Part shown: one piece after another, positions 12,002-34,741 of the stretch
Numbering within the stretch: the stretch's first letter is position 1
Layout of the letters: every line of letters starts with the position of its first letter
Origin: Saturnia japonica
Lineage: Eukaryota; Arthropoda; Insecta; Lepidoptera; Saturniidae
Direction of reading: 5' to 3'
DNA: 64,000 bases
Assembly (NCBI GenBank): GCA_033032175.1
Contig: CM065311.1
Coordinates: 365,190 to 429,189, forward strand
Notes under the pieces: model-generated
What the model was told of the DNA's origin: nothing
Seen by the model: only the letters and a program-made list of their open reading frames with translations
Databases searched by the model: none
Translations under genes and position numbers: made by a program

Positions 12002-12139
12002 TCTATCTATATACAATGATTGTTGGTCTATATATATGAGATTGATACCGTTATTCACCGATCACAATGAAATTTGGTATAATTGATTGTTTATGGAGAA
12101 GATTTTTATGCTATCCCTGACGTCTGCAAGGTCAGCTAG
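12002..12139 (+). mobile_element. Short Helitron-like element
   Basis: A 138 bp element begins TC (after A at 12001) and ends CTAG (before T at 12140). Inside is TCACCGATCACAATGAAATT, a motif style shared with other lepidopteran non-autonomous Helitrons. The A|TC...CTAG|T structure is seen directly; the class is inferred. Confidence 0.45.
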
Positions 12140-12570
12140 TATTTTATCTAACTAAGAAATACACATTATGTTGGGTTGCCAACGCCCTTAAAAATTCTGC
12201 CTATCTGTTTGTATGACCTATTCTTATGAAATTTTGTCTAGTGGAAGATTATTTTATTGGTCAATTGATAAGTTATAAAAATTTTCAATATTACTTTAAC
12301 ATTTTTACACAAAATAAAACCGTTTGTTAACTGATTGTCAAAAAAATTTGTACACGGGAAGTAGGTATAAGCATTCCATGATTGATGGGCTATAAAAATG
12401 TACAATAATATTTTTTTAAATTATAAAAAAAATTTCAAACAATTTTTTTTTTTCATATGTGTAAAAATAAAATTACAGGATGTAAATAAATAACTACTGC
12501 GTAGTAACAAACGCGTGCGGAGTCGCTGGCACACTGCTATTATTATTATATTAACAAATTGTTTATTTTA

Positions 12571-24640
<12,070 letters not shown>

Positions 24641-25045
24641 ACTAACACAGCTCTAGATAATGAAACTAGGCAAATAAATGAAAATACTGTAATATTGTTA
24701 TTTTTTAGTTTTATACATATACAAGTATATTTATTTTTATTAAAATATTTCTGTAGGTATTACATAACTTAATTTCTAATTTCCGAACGTAGTCTGCAAT
24801 GTCACATGTGTCAATGTCTATGACGTCAATGACGATTTAAAGCAGAGAATTTATTGATTTATAGCTTTCATTTAAATCGAAAAAATATTTGCCACTGTCA
24901 ATATATTATTTTTAACGTTTTGTACATCGTATCCAATCGAATCAAGATTTACGAGCTAACAAAAAACGTTAAATGTTATCCACAGACCAAAAATCTTATT
25001 ACAAATACCAAAAATACACTATCGATGTTTGACCATATTTTTTTA

Positions 25046-25112
25046 TCTCACTACACCATTAGCCTTAGGGGCCCTGAAGCCGCTGCGGCTTTTACAGCTT
25101 TACCGGACTTGG
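25046..25112 (-). repeat. Dispersed repeat family R, short copy E
   Basis: The ~66 bp core only. On the minus strand it runs from CCAAGTCCGGTAAAGC through the palindrome AAAGCCGCAGCGGCTT and AGGGCCCCTAAGGCTAAT to an A-rich tail. It lies between Rab6 and FAM8A1. Confidence 0.85.
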
Positions 25113-26903
25113 ATGTTTGAGCAGCAGAACTTTAACATTTATATTAAAGCATGGACTTACTATGTAGCGTTTATATAACCACTTATTATTTGACCCCTTT
25201 TATATGCTTTGTAACCTTAAATTAACTGTAGGTATTGATAACGTCGCGTAGCGGCGCCAAAACAACCTCGTACCCGTTGACGTATTTTTTTTTGTAATGC
25301 TCGCCTGGCTAACTACTAAGTACTACTACTAACTAACCACTCAGCGGTAGTACCTACTAAAAGTAATAAAGTTTTCATTTTAAAAAAGATGGTAGTCACG
25401 GGCTACCCAGCAAATTTAAAACATCTTAGTGAATATTGAAAACAAAAATTTGTGTGCGAGTTGACAGGTGCTTGAAGTGAAACTTCTCTCATTCTCTCTC
25501 TTTGTATATATTAAGAGTAGGTACATTAAGAATAGGCAAAGGAAAGGGAAACTATATAGAAACGCATTCTATCTCATTCTCTCACAGCCTAAACCCTATA
25601 AATACATTTTGTTTCATCAAAATCCAATTCACACCATCCCAAAAGAAGTTTCACTTCAAAAGTTTATGTGTTAGCTCCAACGCACGACTAGTTTACTCCT
25701 TAGGTACGATTGTTTTTGAATATGCAATAGGCAAAGAGGTGATCATCGGTTGAATGACTCATTTATTTAATATATATACTACATCTATGGACTGACTGTA
25801 CATACCTGTTCCTGATAAATAAATACAAAAGGTAATCCCACAACATGACAAACCACTGAACACGAAAGCCACTGTGAAGATGTTTATTTTATTACTGTGT
25901 TTATGATGGTCGCGATCCCTACAAACCGCCTCTAATCTATCCACATTTTAACATGAAACTTTGAAATGATCCAGTCTGTCTATTAAAAAAAGGAACTCGG
26001 CTCCACACTACAACGTTGGACCAAACCGTCGCCACGTCAACACTGGGTCCAATAACCGGTCTGACCAGCAGCATTAGACATTTCACATTTAAAAAAGTAA
26101 AAACACTTCTGAATAATCCCAAAACTGTTATTGATCACTATATACTATATAATACAAATCACAATATATTACTTATGATAAAAAAACATCAAAATAATAA
26201 ATTATGTAAATTTAGTTTGTTTACTAACAATAAAACTTAACATTAAGAAAGTTCATTATTCATCACATAGTATAATTTATTTTTTATAGGTGAAGTTGGC
26301 CATTCATCCCAATAATGCAATATTGTTTTAGGTAGATAACAGTATAACGATAATAGTAGTACGATATATAGTAATGTAAGCTATTAATTAGTTATACAAT
26401 AAAATATAAGTAGGTATAATTTAATTTGGTACTTTGATGTCAGAATTATTTATAGTAGATTAAATTATTTCCCAAATATTAAAAATCAATCAGCCCATTC
26501 ACATAAATCTCAATTATGGGGAGGGAACCAGGATTTATAAAGAAATTCAATATTTCCTGTTTAATAGTTAACATTGTTTTCAAACAGTATTATATTAATC
26601 TATTACATACAAATTTCTAAGCATGAACATCATCATAATAGATCATGCCAGGTATGTTCTGGTATACTTCTTATTCAGTGTACTTTGTCTATTAGGAATA
26701 TGCTAGCCTCCTAAGACTACTTGGGTGAACAATATTTGTATGTTTTTTTTTTATACATCTCTCAACTTTCCATTCAAACTCTTAATATCACAAAAGCACA
26801 TTGCTGCTCTATCAGTATGAAAAAAAACAAACCTCAGTGCTTTTCATTATTTTCAAAACAGTTAATGAATGGTTTGATTAAAAAAAAATTGTAACCTATG
26901 GGC
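25113..26903. other. Intergenic, between FAM8A1 and Rab6
   Basis: No coding exon was recognised. It holds only short open frames. It should include the FAM8A1 3' flank (right) and distal Rab6 promoter (left). Confidence 0.5.
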
Positions 26904-26909
26904 TTTATT
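26904..26909 (-). terminator. Poly(A) signal overlapping the FAM8A1 stop codon
   Basis: On the minus strand the last codon reads CCC-TAA-TAAAGC, so AATAAA (26909-26904) starts inside the stop codon TAA (26910-26908). If used, the 3' untranslated region would be only a few tens of bases. Usage is inferred; later hexamers also exist (for example near 26277-26284). Confidence 0.4.
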
Positions 26910-27231
26910 AGGGAGCATGTCTTCTTGGTGGAAACATGCTTTCTTCTACAACTATAACCCCACATAATAAATCATAACCAGTGCGATTATGCCTGAATAC
27001 AAAAAGAATAAGACACAAGGGAAAGAGAAGTGAAATGAGAAAATTCTTAATGAGAGATCGGATTAAAGCAGTAAGAATGGTGAGTGGCTTTCCCGGGTAC
27101 AACAGAACTGTTTCCCTAGGTCGACCCTCGACTGGTATGACAGCAGATGCTGTTACAACACGTATACCAAGTAATGCCTTGCCAGGTGTCGCTCCACCGG
27201 TACGCCCAACACTGCCGCACAGGAAGAAAGC
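26908..27231 (-). CDS. FAM8A1: FAM8A1 exon 4 (C-terminal RDD half)
   Basis: Acceptor CTATTTCAG, phase 0, 107 codons plus TAA. It contains the second RDD signature GGATPGKALLGIRVV and the last membrane segment. It ends PPRRHAP. Confidence 0.88.
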   Translation of the reverse strand, partial: AFFLCGSVGRTGGATPGKALLGIRVVTASAVIPVEGRPRETVLLYPGKPLTILTALIRSLIKNFLISLLFPLCLILFVFRHNRTGYDLLCGVIVVEESMFPPRRHAP

Positions 27232-28950
27232 CTGAAATAGATACATTTTATTTTCATTTATTTTATACCATTTTTTTTATTGATAAGCTATTACCTAATA
27301 ACTAATTTTCATGCTAGAATTTATATATTATGTAATTTATCATTACACATTAATAAAAATTAAATATAATTTAATGTACTGCATAGTAGAATAAAACAAT
27401 GTTTATGGGAATTTCTAATTAAGAGACACAAAGTTTAGCTAATAGACAATTTTGACCCTTTCAATTCTGTTATTTAATTTATATAATATATTAATTTATG
27501 TTACCTCATATATGCAGACAAGAAACCTGTAAATGACTTCAAGGAACAGTATTCCAGATGTTAATTCTATGGCATATTTGTAATCATCATAATTTTCACT
27601 GAATTTGTCGAAATCAAATTTATTCAAATCACTGTAAAATAAAATTCAAAAAATGAGTATCAATATAAGTAATATATATGTAAGAGTTTATGTGCATGTC
27701 CCAAATGTGCTCTTATACCATTTAACCAATTACATTAAAAAAATTGTGAGTTGTTGTACACTGAACCACTATAGTTTCTGTATTACTTAGTACAACCATT
27801 TTATAATAGGTGGCATTTCAAGACATTTGATTTGGACGACAATGGGAACAAAGACCTATAAAAAGATTTTTTTGGACTCCAACACCAACACATCAAACTC
27901 TTTAATTTCATTTCAAAGCACAGAAAACACAATTTTGTTTACTAATATACTCCATATATTAACCATAAATATGAACCAAATATAATGTTTCACAATTCAA
28001 ACTTTAATCTAATTATTTTTTTGAAAACTATAATATTTCACAACACTGTTAAAGATTGTATTAACCACAATAAAACTGTTAATAGACTTTCATTACTGTT
28101 ATTAGGCTGCAGTGTTATAATAATGTGATATGCAACTATTATTAATGTAAGGCCATAAAAAATTATTATCTACTTACATCATTTCAAATATATCCACTGC
28201 CACGAAAGTTACAATCAGTTTGAGTACAAACAGCAGCATGAAATCAATGAACTCTGCTAATAGTCTCTTGTATAAAGGTGGTATGATATATTCATATCCA
28301 CCATGGCGGGCTATAACTAATTATAGAAACAGGATATATTAGTATAACCATGTAATCATCTAAAAATATATATTATAAATGTGAAAATATGTTGTCCTTC
28401 TATTTCTTTGGTTAAATGAATTGCAATGGCATTTGGAACAGAAGTAGATTATAGTGAAATAAGACAGAATACTTATTTAAATCCACAGGTACAAAATATT
28501 AATTCACACCCTGAATGCTGGATTGATAACAGTTCTTATGATATACAATAAAGGATTGTTGTGAAATGCTTCGAAAATAGAATTCAATATTCCATTCTAT
28601 GTAACTATAAAGTGAATGATAATGTAACAAAATTATTTACCTTCAGCTGGGGTTAGGGATTCTATTTGCGGCTGAGTCTCAGGAACGTTTCGAGGACCAT
28701 TTGGAACTTGAAAAGGAAATTGTGCTTGAAACTGATAATTATTATTCAACAATGGTACATTAGATTGATTATTGTGCAAGCCTTGAAAGGTCATCATGTA
28801 ATACGGGAAACATGATGATAAATTTTGATACATTTGAGCTTGCTGTATCCATAGTCGCAAAGCTTGAAAATATGCTTCACGTTCCGATACCGGTTCAGTG
28901 TCACCTTGACCACCGCGCTCCACCGTTTGTTCGGGTTGTAAGTTCTCCAT
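26908..28950 (-). CDS. FAM8A1: FAM8A1-like RDD-domain membrane protein, complete in four exons
   Basis: Exons are 28950-28641, 28316-28178, 27631-27505 and 27231-26908 (CDS 900 bp, 299 residues), with consistent phases 1, 2 and 0 and GT-AG borders. The ATG at 28950 is used because the frame has only a GTG further upstream. The N-terminal third is polar and Q/N/P-rich with a short aromatic segment (YFQALRLWIQQAQMYQNLSS). The RDD domain follows: YKRLLAEFIDF (Arg121, Asp128) entering membrane segment 1, a second segment across the exon 3/4 junction, GGATPGKALLGIRVV (about 204-218) and a third segment LIKNFLISLLFPLCLILFVF, ending in TGYDLLCGVIVVEE. In mammals FAM8A1 is an ER membrane partner of the HRD1 ubiquitin ligase in ER-associated degradation; that role here is by homology. 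It is co-oriented with Rab6. Confidence 0.85.
27505..27631 (-). CDS. FAM8A1: FAM8A1 exon 3
   Basis: 127 bp between acceptor ATTTTACAG and donor GTAACATA. It encodes DLNKFDFDKFSENYDYKYAI, then the hydrophobic LTSGILFLEVIYRFLVCIYE that begins membrane segment 2. Confidence 0.85.
28178..28316 (-). CDS. FAM8A1: FAM8A1 exon 2
   Basis: 139 bp between acceptor AATTAG and donor GTAAGTAG. It encodes IARHGGYEYIIPPLYKRLLA, then EFIDFMLLFVLKLIVTFVAV, the Arg/Asp RDD signature and membrane segment 1. The TTAG three bases into the visible run was chosen over a later AG because it keeps the frame. Confidence 0.85.
28641..28950 (-). CDS. FAM8A1: FAM8A1 exon 1 (coding part)
   Basis: 310 bp from the ATG at 28950 to donor GTAAATAA. 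Polar, low-complexity N-terminal region (MENLQPEQTVERGGQGDTEP...), predicted cytosolic. It ends ...ESLTPAE plus one base. Confidence 0.8.
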
Positions 28951-29417
28951 ATGCTTCTCAAGCCCTTCAATTTTTACAATAAACACTTTTTTTTTTGTAA
29001 AATTTGGTAAAAATAAATCACAAATTTCGTAATTACACGTCAGTTTGTTGTTACCATAGATTAAATATGAATATACGGAAACTAGGGAAAATTGTTGCTG
29101 TTGATTTTTATCTGAGTTATTTACAATCTTGTTTACAATATTTCTATGGTTGATTTGACAAAATAAAGTTAGACATTGTCAAAGACATTTTTTTGTAGTA
29201 TTAAACTATTGCTAGAATACTATACAGTGTTGTCGATGTCCAATGGGCAAATTCCCCAAAAATGGTACTGATGGGTACCTGAATGCATTATTCATAATTC
29301 AATCCATTAATTAAAAATAAAAATGAAAAGGTAAATCATTCTAATATTGTGACGGTTGTTGGAATAATTGGAATAAATGCCACTTAGATACTGATTATTT
29401 TTATTGTTTTTTTTTTT
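28951..29417. other. FAM8A1 upstream region
   Basis: AT-rich, presumably 5' untranslated region and promoter of FAM8A1. No clear promoter element and no other gene was seen. Confidence 0.35.
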
Positions 29418-29484
29418 TGAACTGACTGTACTGTTAGCCTTAGGGCCCTAAAGCCGCTGCAGCTTTTACAGCTTACCGAACTTG
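29418..29484 (-). repeat. Dispersed repeat family R, short copy F
   Basis: A ~67 bp core copy. The minus strand begins CCAAGTTCGGTAAGC and ends CAGTTC followed by a 12-nt A run. The palindrome reads AAAGCTGCAGCGGCTTT. Confidence 0.85.
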
Positions 29485-29631
29485 GTATTTTTATTCAAAA
29501 TAACTTGCATTTAAATATATAATTTAAAACTTTGATTTTAAGAAAAAATATTAGAATGTATGTATTATGATACATTTCAGAATGCGTAGATAAAATTTAA
29601 AATAAAACGTGCCAGGAACGTTGTAAAACTC

Positions 29632-29840
29632 TTTTGGCGTGTTCAATAATAATGCTAGTCAGTAGGGCTTTAGCACATTTACTTTGTAATAAAATAATAC
29701 AGGTTTTAGTAGATAACGTGACGTGAAAACAACAGTCTCAATTTCATATGTGTCTCTGATATATCATCACTTAAGTACTTTTTAATATTAACGATTAGAA
29801 ACAGCCAGTACAAAAATAGTGGCGAATGAGGCGCCACATT
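29632..29840 (+). repeat. 209 bp duplicated sequence U, copy 1
   Basis: It begins TTTGGCGTGTTCAATAATAA and ends GCGAATGAGGCGCCACATT. A second copy about 90% identical by eye and in the same orientation is at 33922-34129. It has no coding frame and its class is unknown. Confidence 0.85.
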
Positions 29841-30555
29841 CTTTAGAACTTGGAAGATAGTATACTTTCCAACAAGAAGGTCCTGTTCTATCCAACAACG
29901 ACCAGTTATTAAAACAATAAAAAAATAACTGTGTGCATTGTTACTCAGGAAAAAATACAGGTACCTGGAAGGCTTAGGAACCGCCTTCTAAAGCGTTTTT
30001 GTTGTTTTTTGTTTTGATTACTATAAGAAGGCTCTGTTTTTCTTATTTATGGCACTGTGTGTAGAAGGTTCTTAGAGTGAGCATTAGATAGGCTAACAGA
30101 GATGTAATAAAGTAATTTAATGGAGTTACACAAAAAAATTAATAAAACCATTGAAATTAGACAAACAGAGCAATTAGGCACCTCTCAAAATATAATTAAA
30201 AAGGGCCTAATAATACCTAATGGTGCATGTTTAATGTATTATACTGTGTTCGTGTCTTAAAATAAATTCTATCACCCCATTTTTATGGATTATAATAAAA
30301 ACTAATATTAAATTAAAAAAGTTTTATTCCTTCAATCGATGAAGTTTTTCAATACGTTACCACTGAGCTATCATCGATACTGTGAGCCATCAATGAATTT
30401 AATTACGTATTATTGGGGTTAGGTAAGTCAAAACTAAACTCCGTGGTATTTTCCCAGTTATCTCTATTTTTATAATCACTGAACTATTTTACACTAGTAT
30501 TTTGACTATCCGACTTCGCCCTTTGCTTGATCAAGACTCTCTTAACCTTTTTTTT
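29841..30555. other. Intergenic, no gene seen
   Basis: AT-rich intergenic sequence without recognised features. Confidence 0.4.
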
Positions 30556-31113
30556 AACTGACTACATTGTTAGCCTTAGGGGCCCTATCCAAAAAACAGA
30601 GCCGCTGCGGCTTTTAGAGCTTCACCGAACTTTGGGGCGAGCGCTTAGGGCACTCAGCCGCGAAAGTTTTTTGACGACTCGCTCGAGGGTGCCAGAGTGG
30701 CCGAACCTCGGCTCGGGCGGTCGTCGCGAATGTGAAAAGGTCGCGATCTAACTAATTCCCTACTTCTACAAATTCGAGCTAACTAATATATACTCATATG
30801 CACGTTCCCCTCCTTCTGGGAGGAAGGAGGGAGCCATGCGTATGTGTATTTAGTGATCGGAATTGTTTTTCTACACTAACTAGCGCAAAAAAAGAAAAAA
30901 AAGGTCCCTTACAAAACCTATGTACCTGTGTGGTGTGCACGTGTGTGTGATCATACGTGTGTAATGTTGTATGTGGGTAGCTAAGTGTTGCACGTATAGT
31001 GTCACTTGTATCGTGCGGGTGGCTGCCTGACCCAACGGCTTCACACCGAGGAACGGACCTAGGCTTGGGTTGCCGCTAGAGAGGGTGGACGTGGCGGGTG
31101 TGCGGGAGCGAAG
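30556..31113 (-). repeat. Dispersed repeat family R, long copy B
   Basis: Reverse-oriented near-full copy of 1-579, including the same CCTAGGTCCGTTCCTCGGTG segment, a CCTCC/GGAGG inverted motif and the core palindrome. The insertion TTTTTTGGATAG inside the core end is shared with copy A, so A and B are close relatives. Similarity seems to stop near 31113, but copy A is cut there by the window. Confidence 0.85.
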
Positions 31114-31781
31114 TTAACCGCCCTTCTCTCCGCAGAGGACGGGCCTCTTAACCTTTCCGATACGCATCCTTTTATCCTTGCTCTTTACGGTAGTGCTGAT
31201 GTTTTTGACGTTTGTTATTGGTCTCGTCTCCTCGCTCTACTCGATAGTGGCCATGTTTTGACGCTTACGATTGGTTAATGCGCGCCAATGTCTATGATTG
31301 GTCGATAATAAAACTAATCACATTTTAATTCTTAAATTTAGTTATAAATTATAATTATTATTATAATTACTTTATACAATAGTACTCATCTTTTATTATC
31401 GCTACTACAAGATGAGGGCTTAAGTTGCTGCCGCCTCTGATTGGATGACGACTAGCCAACGCTTGTGATTGGTTGATTAACTTACAAACATGTCAGTTTG
31501 AGCAACTCATAATAGATCTAATATATATTACTATAACCAACCCTACAGTATGCATTTGCAAATAGTAACACAATCAACATGCAAATGGTGATTTCTAAAT
31601 TTGGAAAACTTGTTGTTTTTATACCTAAACACTTGTGAAGCCCTAATAACTTTCGGTGATACAATATAAATTGGGAATATGCGATATTTAAAAAAAGTGT
31701 TTTTCTTTTATCTTGTGGAAAAGTATCAAACTACCCACTTATCAATAATCAACAGCTTAAAAATAAGAGTAAAACTCAAGA

Positions 31782-31870
31782 GAGTTAACTTGCCACCGCT
31801 CGAAAAGACGGCGATAGCCCTACTATAAGTGGTTATTGTCGTCTCTCCATGCGAGGTGTCAAGTTAACTC
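31782..31870. repeat. Long hairpin (inverted repeat)
   Basis: Arms GAGTTAACTTGCCACC (31782-31797) and GGTGTCAAGTTAACTC (31855-31870) pair at 15 of 16 positions. An inner pair, AGACGGCGATA with TATTGTCGTCT, extends the fold. This may be a miniature transposon; no function is assigned. Confidence 0.7.
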
Positions 31871-32394
31871 GTTTGACTTATACTCATGTACACAAGTAAA
31901 AAGTAATACTTCCTTGGCCTTATATGACAATAATAACACCAAAAATTGTATCCTACCAACAACATGATTTGATCTGTATTTTAATCAGTCACATAATGGT
32001 CGAGAAGCCCTTAGTTTTAAGATCTATTATGCGCGCCAAATGATGTATACCTTCAAAATGTTAAATCGTTAAATTCCCCACATATCCGCTATACCCAAAA
32101 AATTCCCACTGGAGTTGAAATCCCCCGCAATTTAAGGAATTCCCAACAATTTAACAACCACATACAACAACAACAACGACTACAGTTTTTCTCTTTCTTC
32201 GTGAAAAGACAAAGGTATTTAGACAATACAGCTAAGTCAGATGTATTTATTACCCGCTGTACTAGTTACTATACTTAACTGTACTGTTAAGCTACCAATA
32301 AACAAAAAATTTATTTATTAAATATTCGAATTAAGTAACCTTCTTCTTTAATTGAAGTCCTACAAAAACCTAAAAAACGACACTTTGCTTAAAC

Positions 32395-32463
32395 GTGGGG
32401 ATCCGAACCCAGGGCTTCGACGATAGAAGTCGTGCATACGACCGCTTGGATAATGAGGCAGGT
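32395..32463 (-). repeat. tRNA-derived SINE head fragment
   Basis: The minus strand has CTCATTATCCAAGCGGTCG, then CTGGGTTCGGATCC, giving a B-box-like GGTTCGGATCC. It is related to the SINE at 45555-45806; the tail is missing. Confidence 0.45.
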
Positions 32464-33921
32464 AAACAATCGTTTTAAAATGTGCTTTTGTTAAAAAGAA
32501 TTAAAATTTATGCACCCAGTTTTACAAACTTTATAATGTAGCAACGAAATAAACTTCATCTCCGTAATCGAACAAAATCTAAATACTATTGTTACGAAAC
32601 AATATTTATTTATCTATCGATGTATTTTGAGATTTTTAAGTAATATTACTCGCCAGTATAAATGCTTGAAATTGTCTACTGAAACCCATATTATACTGTA
32701 TTTTAATTGAAATTGTTTGTTTAATACCATTGCCACTAATAAATTATTGTTATTATTAAATCTTTATTACTTTAATAATATATAAAATGATGACGGCCTT
32801 TTAATCCCCTCACCGACAGACGGCGTTTGACTTGGCATTACTATATGCTGTTGTGATGTTTTTCAAAATAATGATATCCAAACAAAAACATAAAAGGGGC
32901 CAATCATCCCGGTATCGGGAGAATCAGCGTTCGGAGTAATCGTGACATTCAATATACGTTTTTAATGTATATTAAAAACAATGATTTATTACTTTGTATA
33001 AAAATTGTACGTACGAGGAGAGCAGGCATAATAAATAAATAAAATTATCGATTATACTAATAATGATACCATTTACAAACGATAGGTGGTACAGATTTTT
33101 AATTTTTTAAGATTTCAATTATCAAAATATATTTTTTTTATATGATATAAATATAAATTTACAGTGTTATATTATCATTGGACTCGAGTATGAAACGTGA
33201 ATATTTAAGACTATTTTGAGGGTCACAAATTGTTGCCAAAATAAAGTTTAAAAAAAAATCGTGGACAGCAGAGATAAGTGGACATCTTTCGATGGCCAGA
33301 CTCTACCATTAATCTATGGTGTATCCCTTACAATCGTATGATTAAACGAGGGCATAAACTCGGTACATGTAGCAGAAATGTCTAGTGTATGATGGCATTC
33401 TTAAATGAACAGGTATGCCACAGAGTATGTAGAGGAGATCTGCAAAGCTGCAAGGTTTTGACAACATTGGCATTTTTCCGACCTGCGTCATCAGATATTT
33501 GAGTTCTACAAAGCACGAGTGACACCTCTACCGTAATATTGCACACATTCATGCTTCACTGAATGTGAGAGCGAGAAATCGCAAGTTTATAAACAGATAT
33601 GTACATTTTCGTACAATACATATTATTACATCAGGTGGGATTGTAGATTGTAGACAAGCCATGGATAATTCCATGCATAGACCAATAACCAGAGGAATTC
33701 CATGGGTAAAACACTTCTCTATAGATTGATAAAAATATATTAAAATGGGAATGGCAACATTGGAGTTTTTGGCGGGATCTTGAAGTGACATGTTGTGGTT
33801 TTTATTTTTAATTCATTATGTTAGGTTTTTGACCCTTTATTGTAATATTGGTGGCGTTTTGCGTGATATAGTTTGGTCTTTTTGCATAAGTGAAGTGGAT
33901 TATAAATAAAAGCTAAAACAT

Positions 33922-34129
33922 TTTTGGCGTGTTCAATAATAATGCTAGTCAGTAGGGCTATAGCACATTTACTTTGTAATAAAATAATACAGGTTTTAGT
34001 ACATAACGTGACGTGAAACCAACCGTCTGAATTTCATATGTCTATCCGATATGTCATCACCTAAGTATTTTTGATATTAACAATAAGAAACAGCCAGTAC
34101 CAAAATAGTGGCGAATGAGGCGCCACACA
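33922..34129 (+). repeat. 209 bp duplicated sequence U, copy 2
   Basis: Second copy of 29632-29840 in direct orientation. Differences are scattered substitutions and small indels. Confidence 0.85.
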
Positions 34130-34299
34130 TTCATTCTAAGATCCCACAAAATCTTCCTAGAAAGTTCTAACTAGGGAGCCACCATCTTGGTAGGATACTG
34201 AAAATGACACATGACATTATAATTCACTCGATAATGACTTTAATGGTCTTCATTAAAAAGAACCGGTTAACAAGTTAGGAAGGAGAAGAGGAAAAAAGA

Positions 34300-34741
34300 A
34301 TGGCAACATTTTATTATGTCAAACCAACGACGGCGTTTGACAGCATTGACGGCCAATGCAATACACTACAAAGCTATTGCCGTTTTAGACGGCCATCGTT
34401 GAATTTGAGTCGAAAATGATGGCGTGATAGTTGAATCCGGTAGTGTCCGCGAATATTCAGTCAAATGTGTCCGTTAATAATTTGATGTGTATCTAAAGAT
34501 GCTATAAATATAGTGATTAACTTTCAAATTATCAATAAATTATATTTAACAACAATCGTAGTAGTGCCATAATTGTTTCAGTGTAACCTGTGTAAGTTAT
34601 TGTAAAAAAAAAAATTGTCCGTCGACCATCTGTGAACCCGTTTACCAATATCAAGTAAACTAGTGTTATGTAGTGTTGTAAAATAGATAGATTATTGTAA
34701 ATAAAATATAACTTGGACACATATTTTCCTTTTCAACGGTG
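34300..34741 (+). promoter_or_regulatory. Candidate promoter and non-coding first exon of an unseen gene
   Basis: A GC/CpG-richer patch at 34328-34450 contains repeated GACGGCCAT/ATGGCG motifs. It is followed by about 300 bp ending TTTTCAACG and a strong donor GTGAGTATT at 34741. The pattern would fit a plus-strand 5' untranslated exon with a long first intron. No downstream coding exon was recognised, so this is weak. Confidence 0.25.

Larger units (their letters stand above)
31114..33921. other. Intergenic region with ATTGG cluster, hairpin and SINE scrap
   Basis: 31217-31472 holds five ATTGG and one CCAAT box in diverged repeats of a GACGCTTACGATTGGTTAA-like unit. A strong inverted repeat lies at 31782-31870. 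About 32395-32463 (minus) is a tRNA-like SINE head. A 33549-33791 minus frame is not recognised. No gene is supported. Confidence 0.4.

Noticed and set aside
28951..28986. Longer FAM8A1 N-terminus starting at 28986
   Set aside because: The codon there is GTG on the minus strand; the first ATG in frame is at 28950.
33549..33791. 80-codon minus-strand open frame as a gene
   Set aside because: No family resemblance; part of its sequence looks like a common lepidopteran repeat phrase (CCCACCTGATGTAATAATAT).
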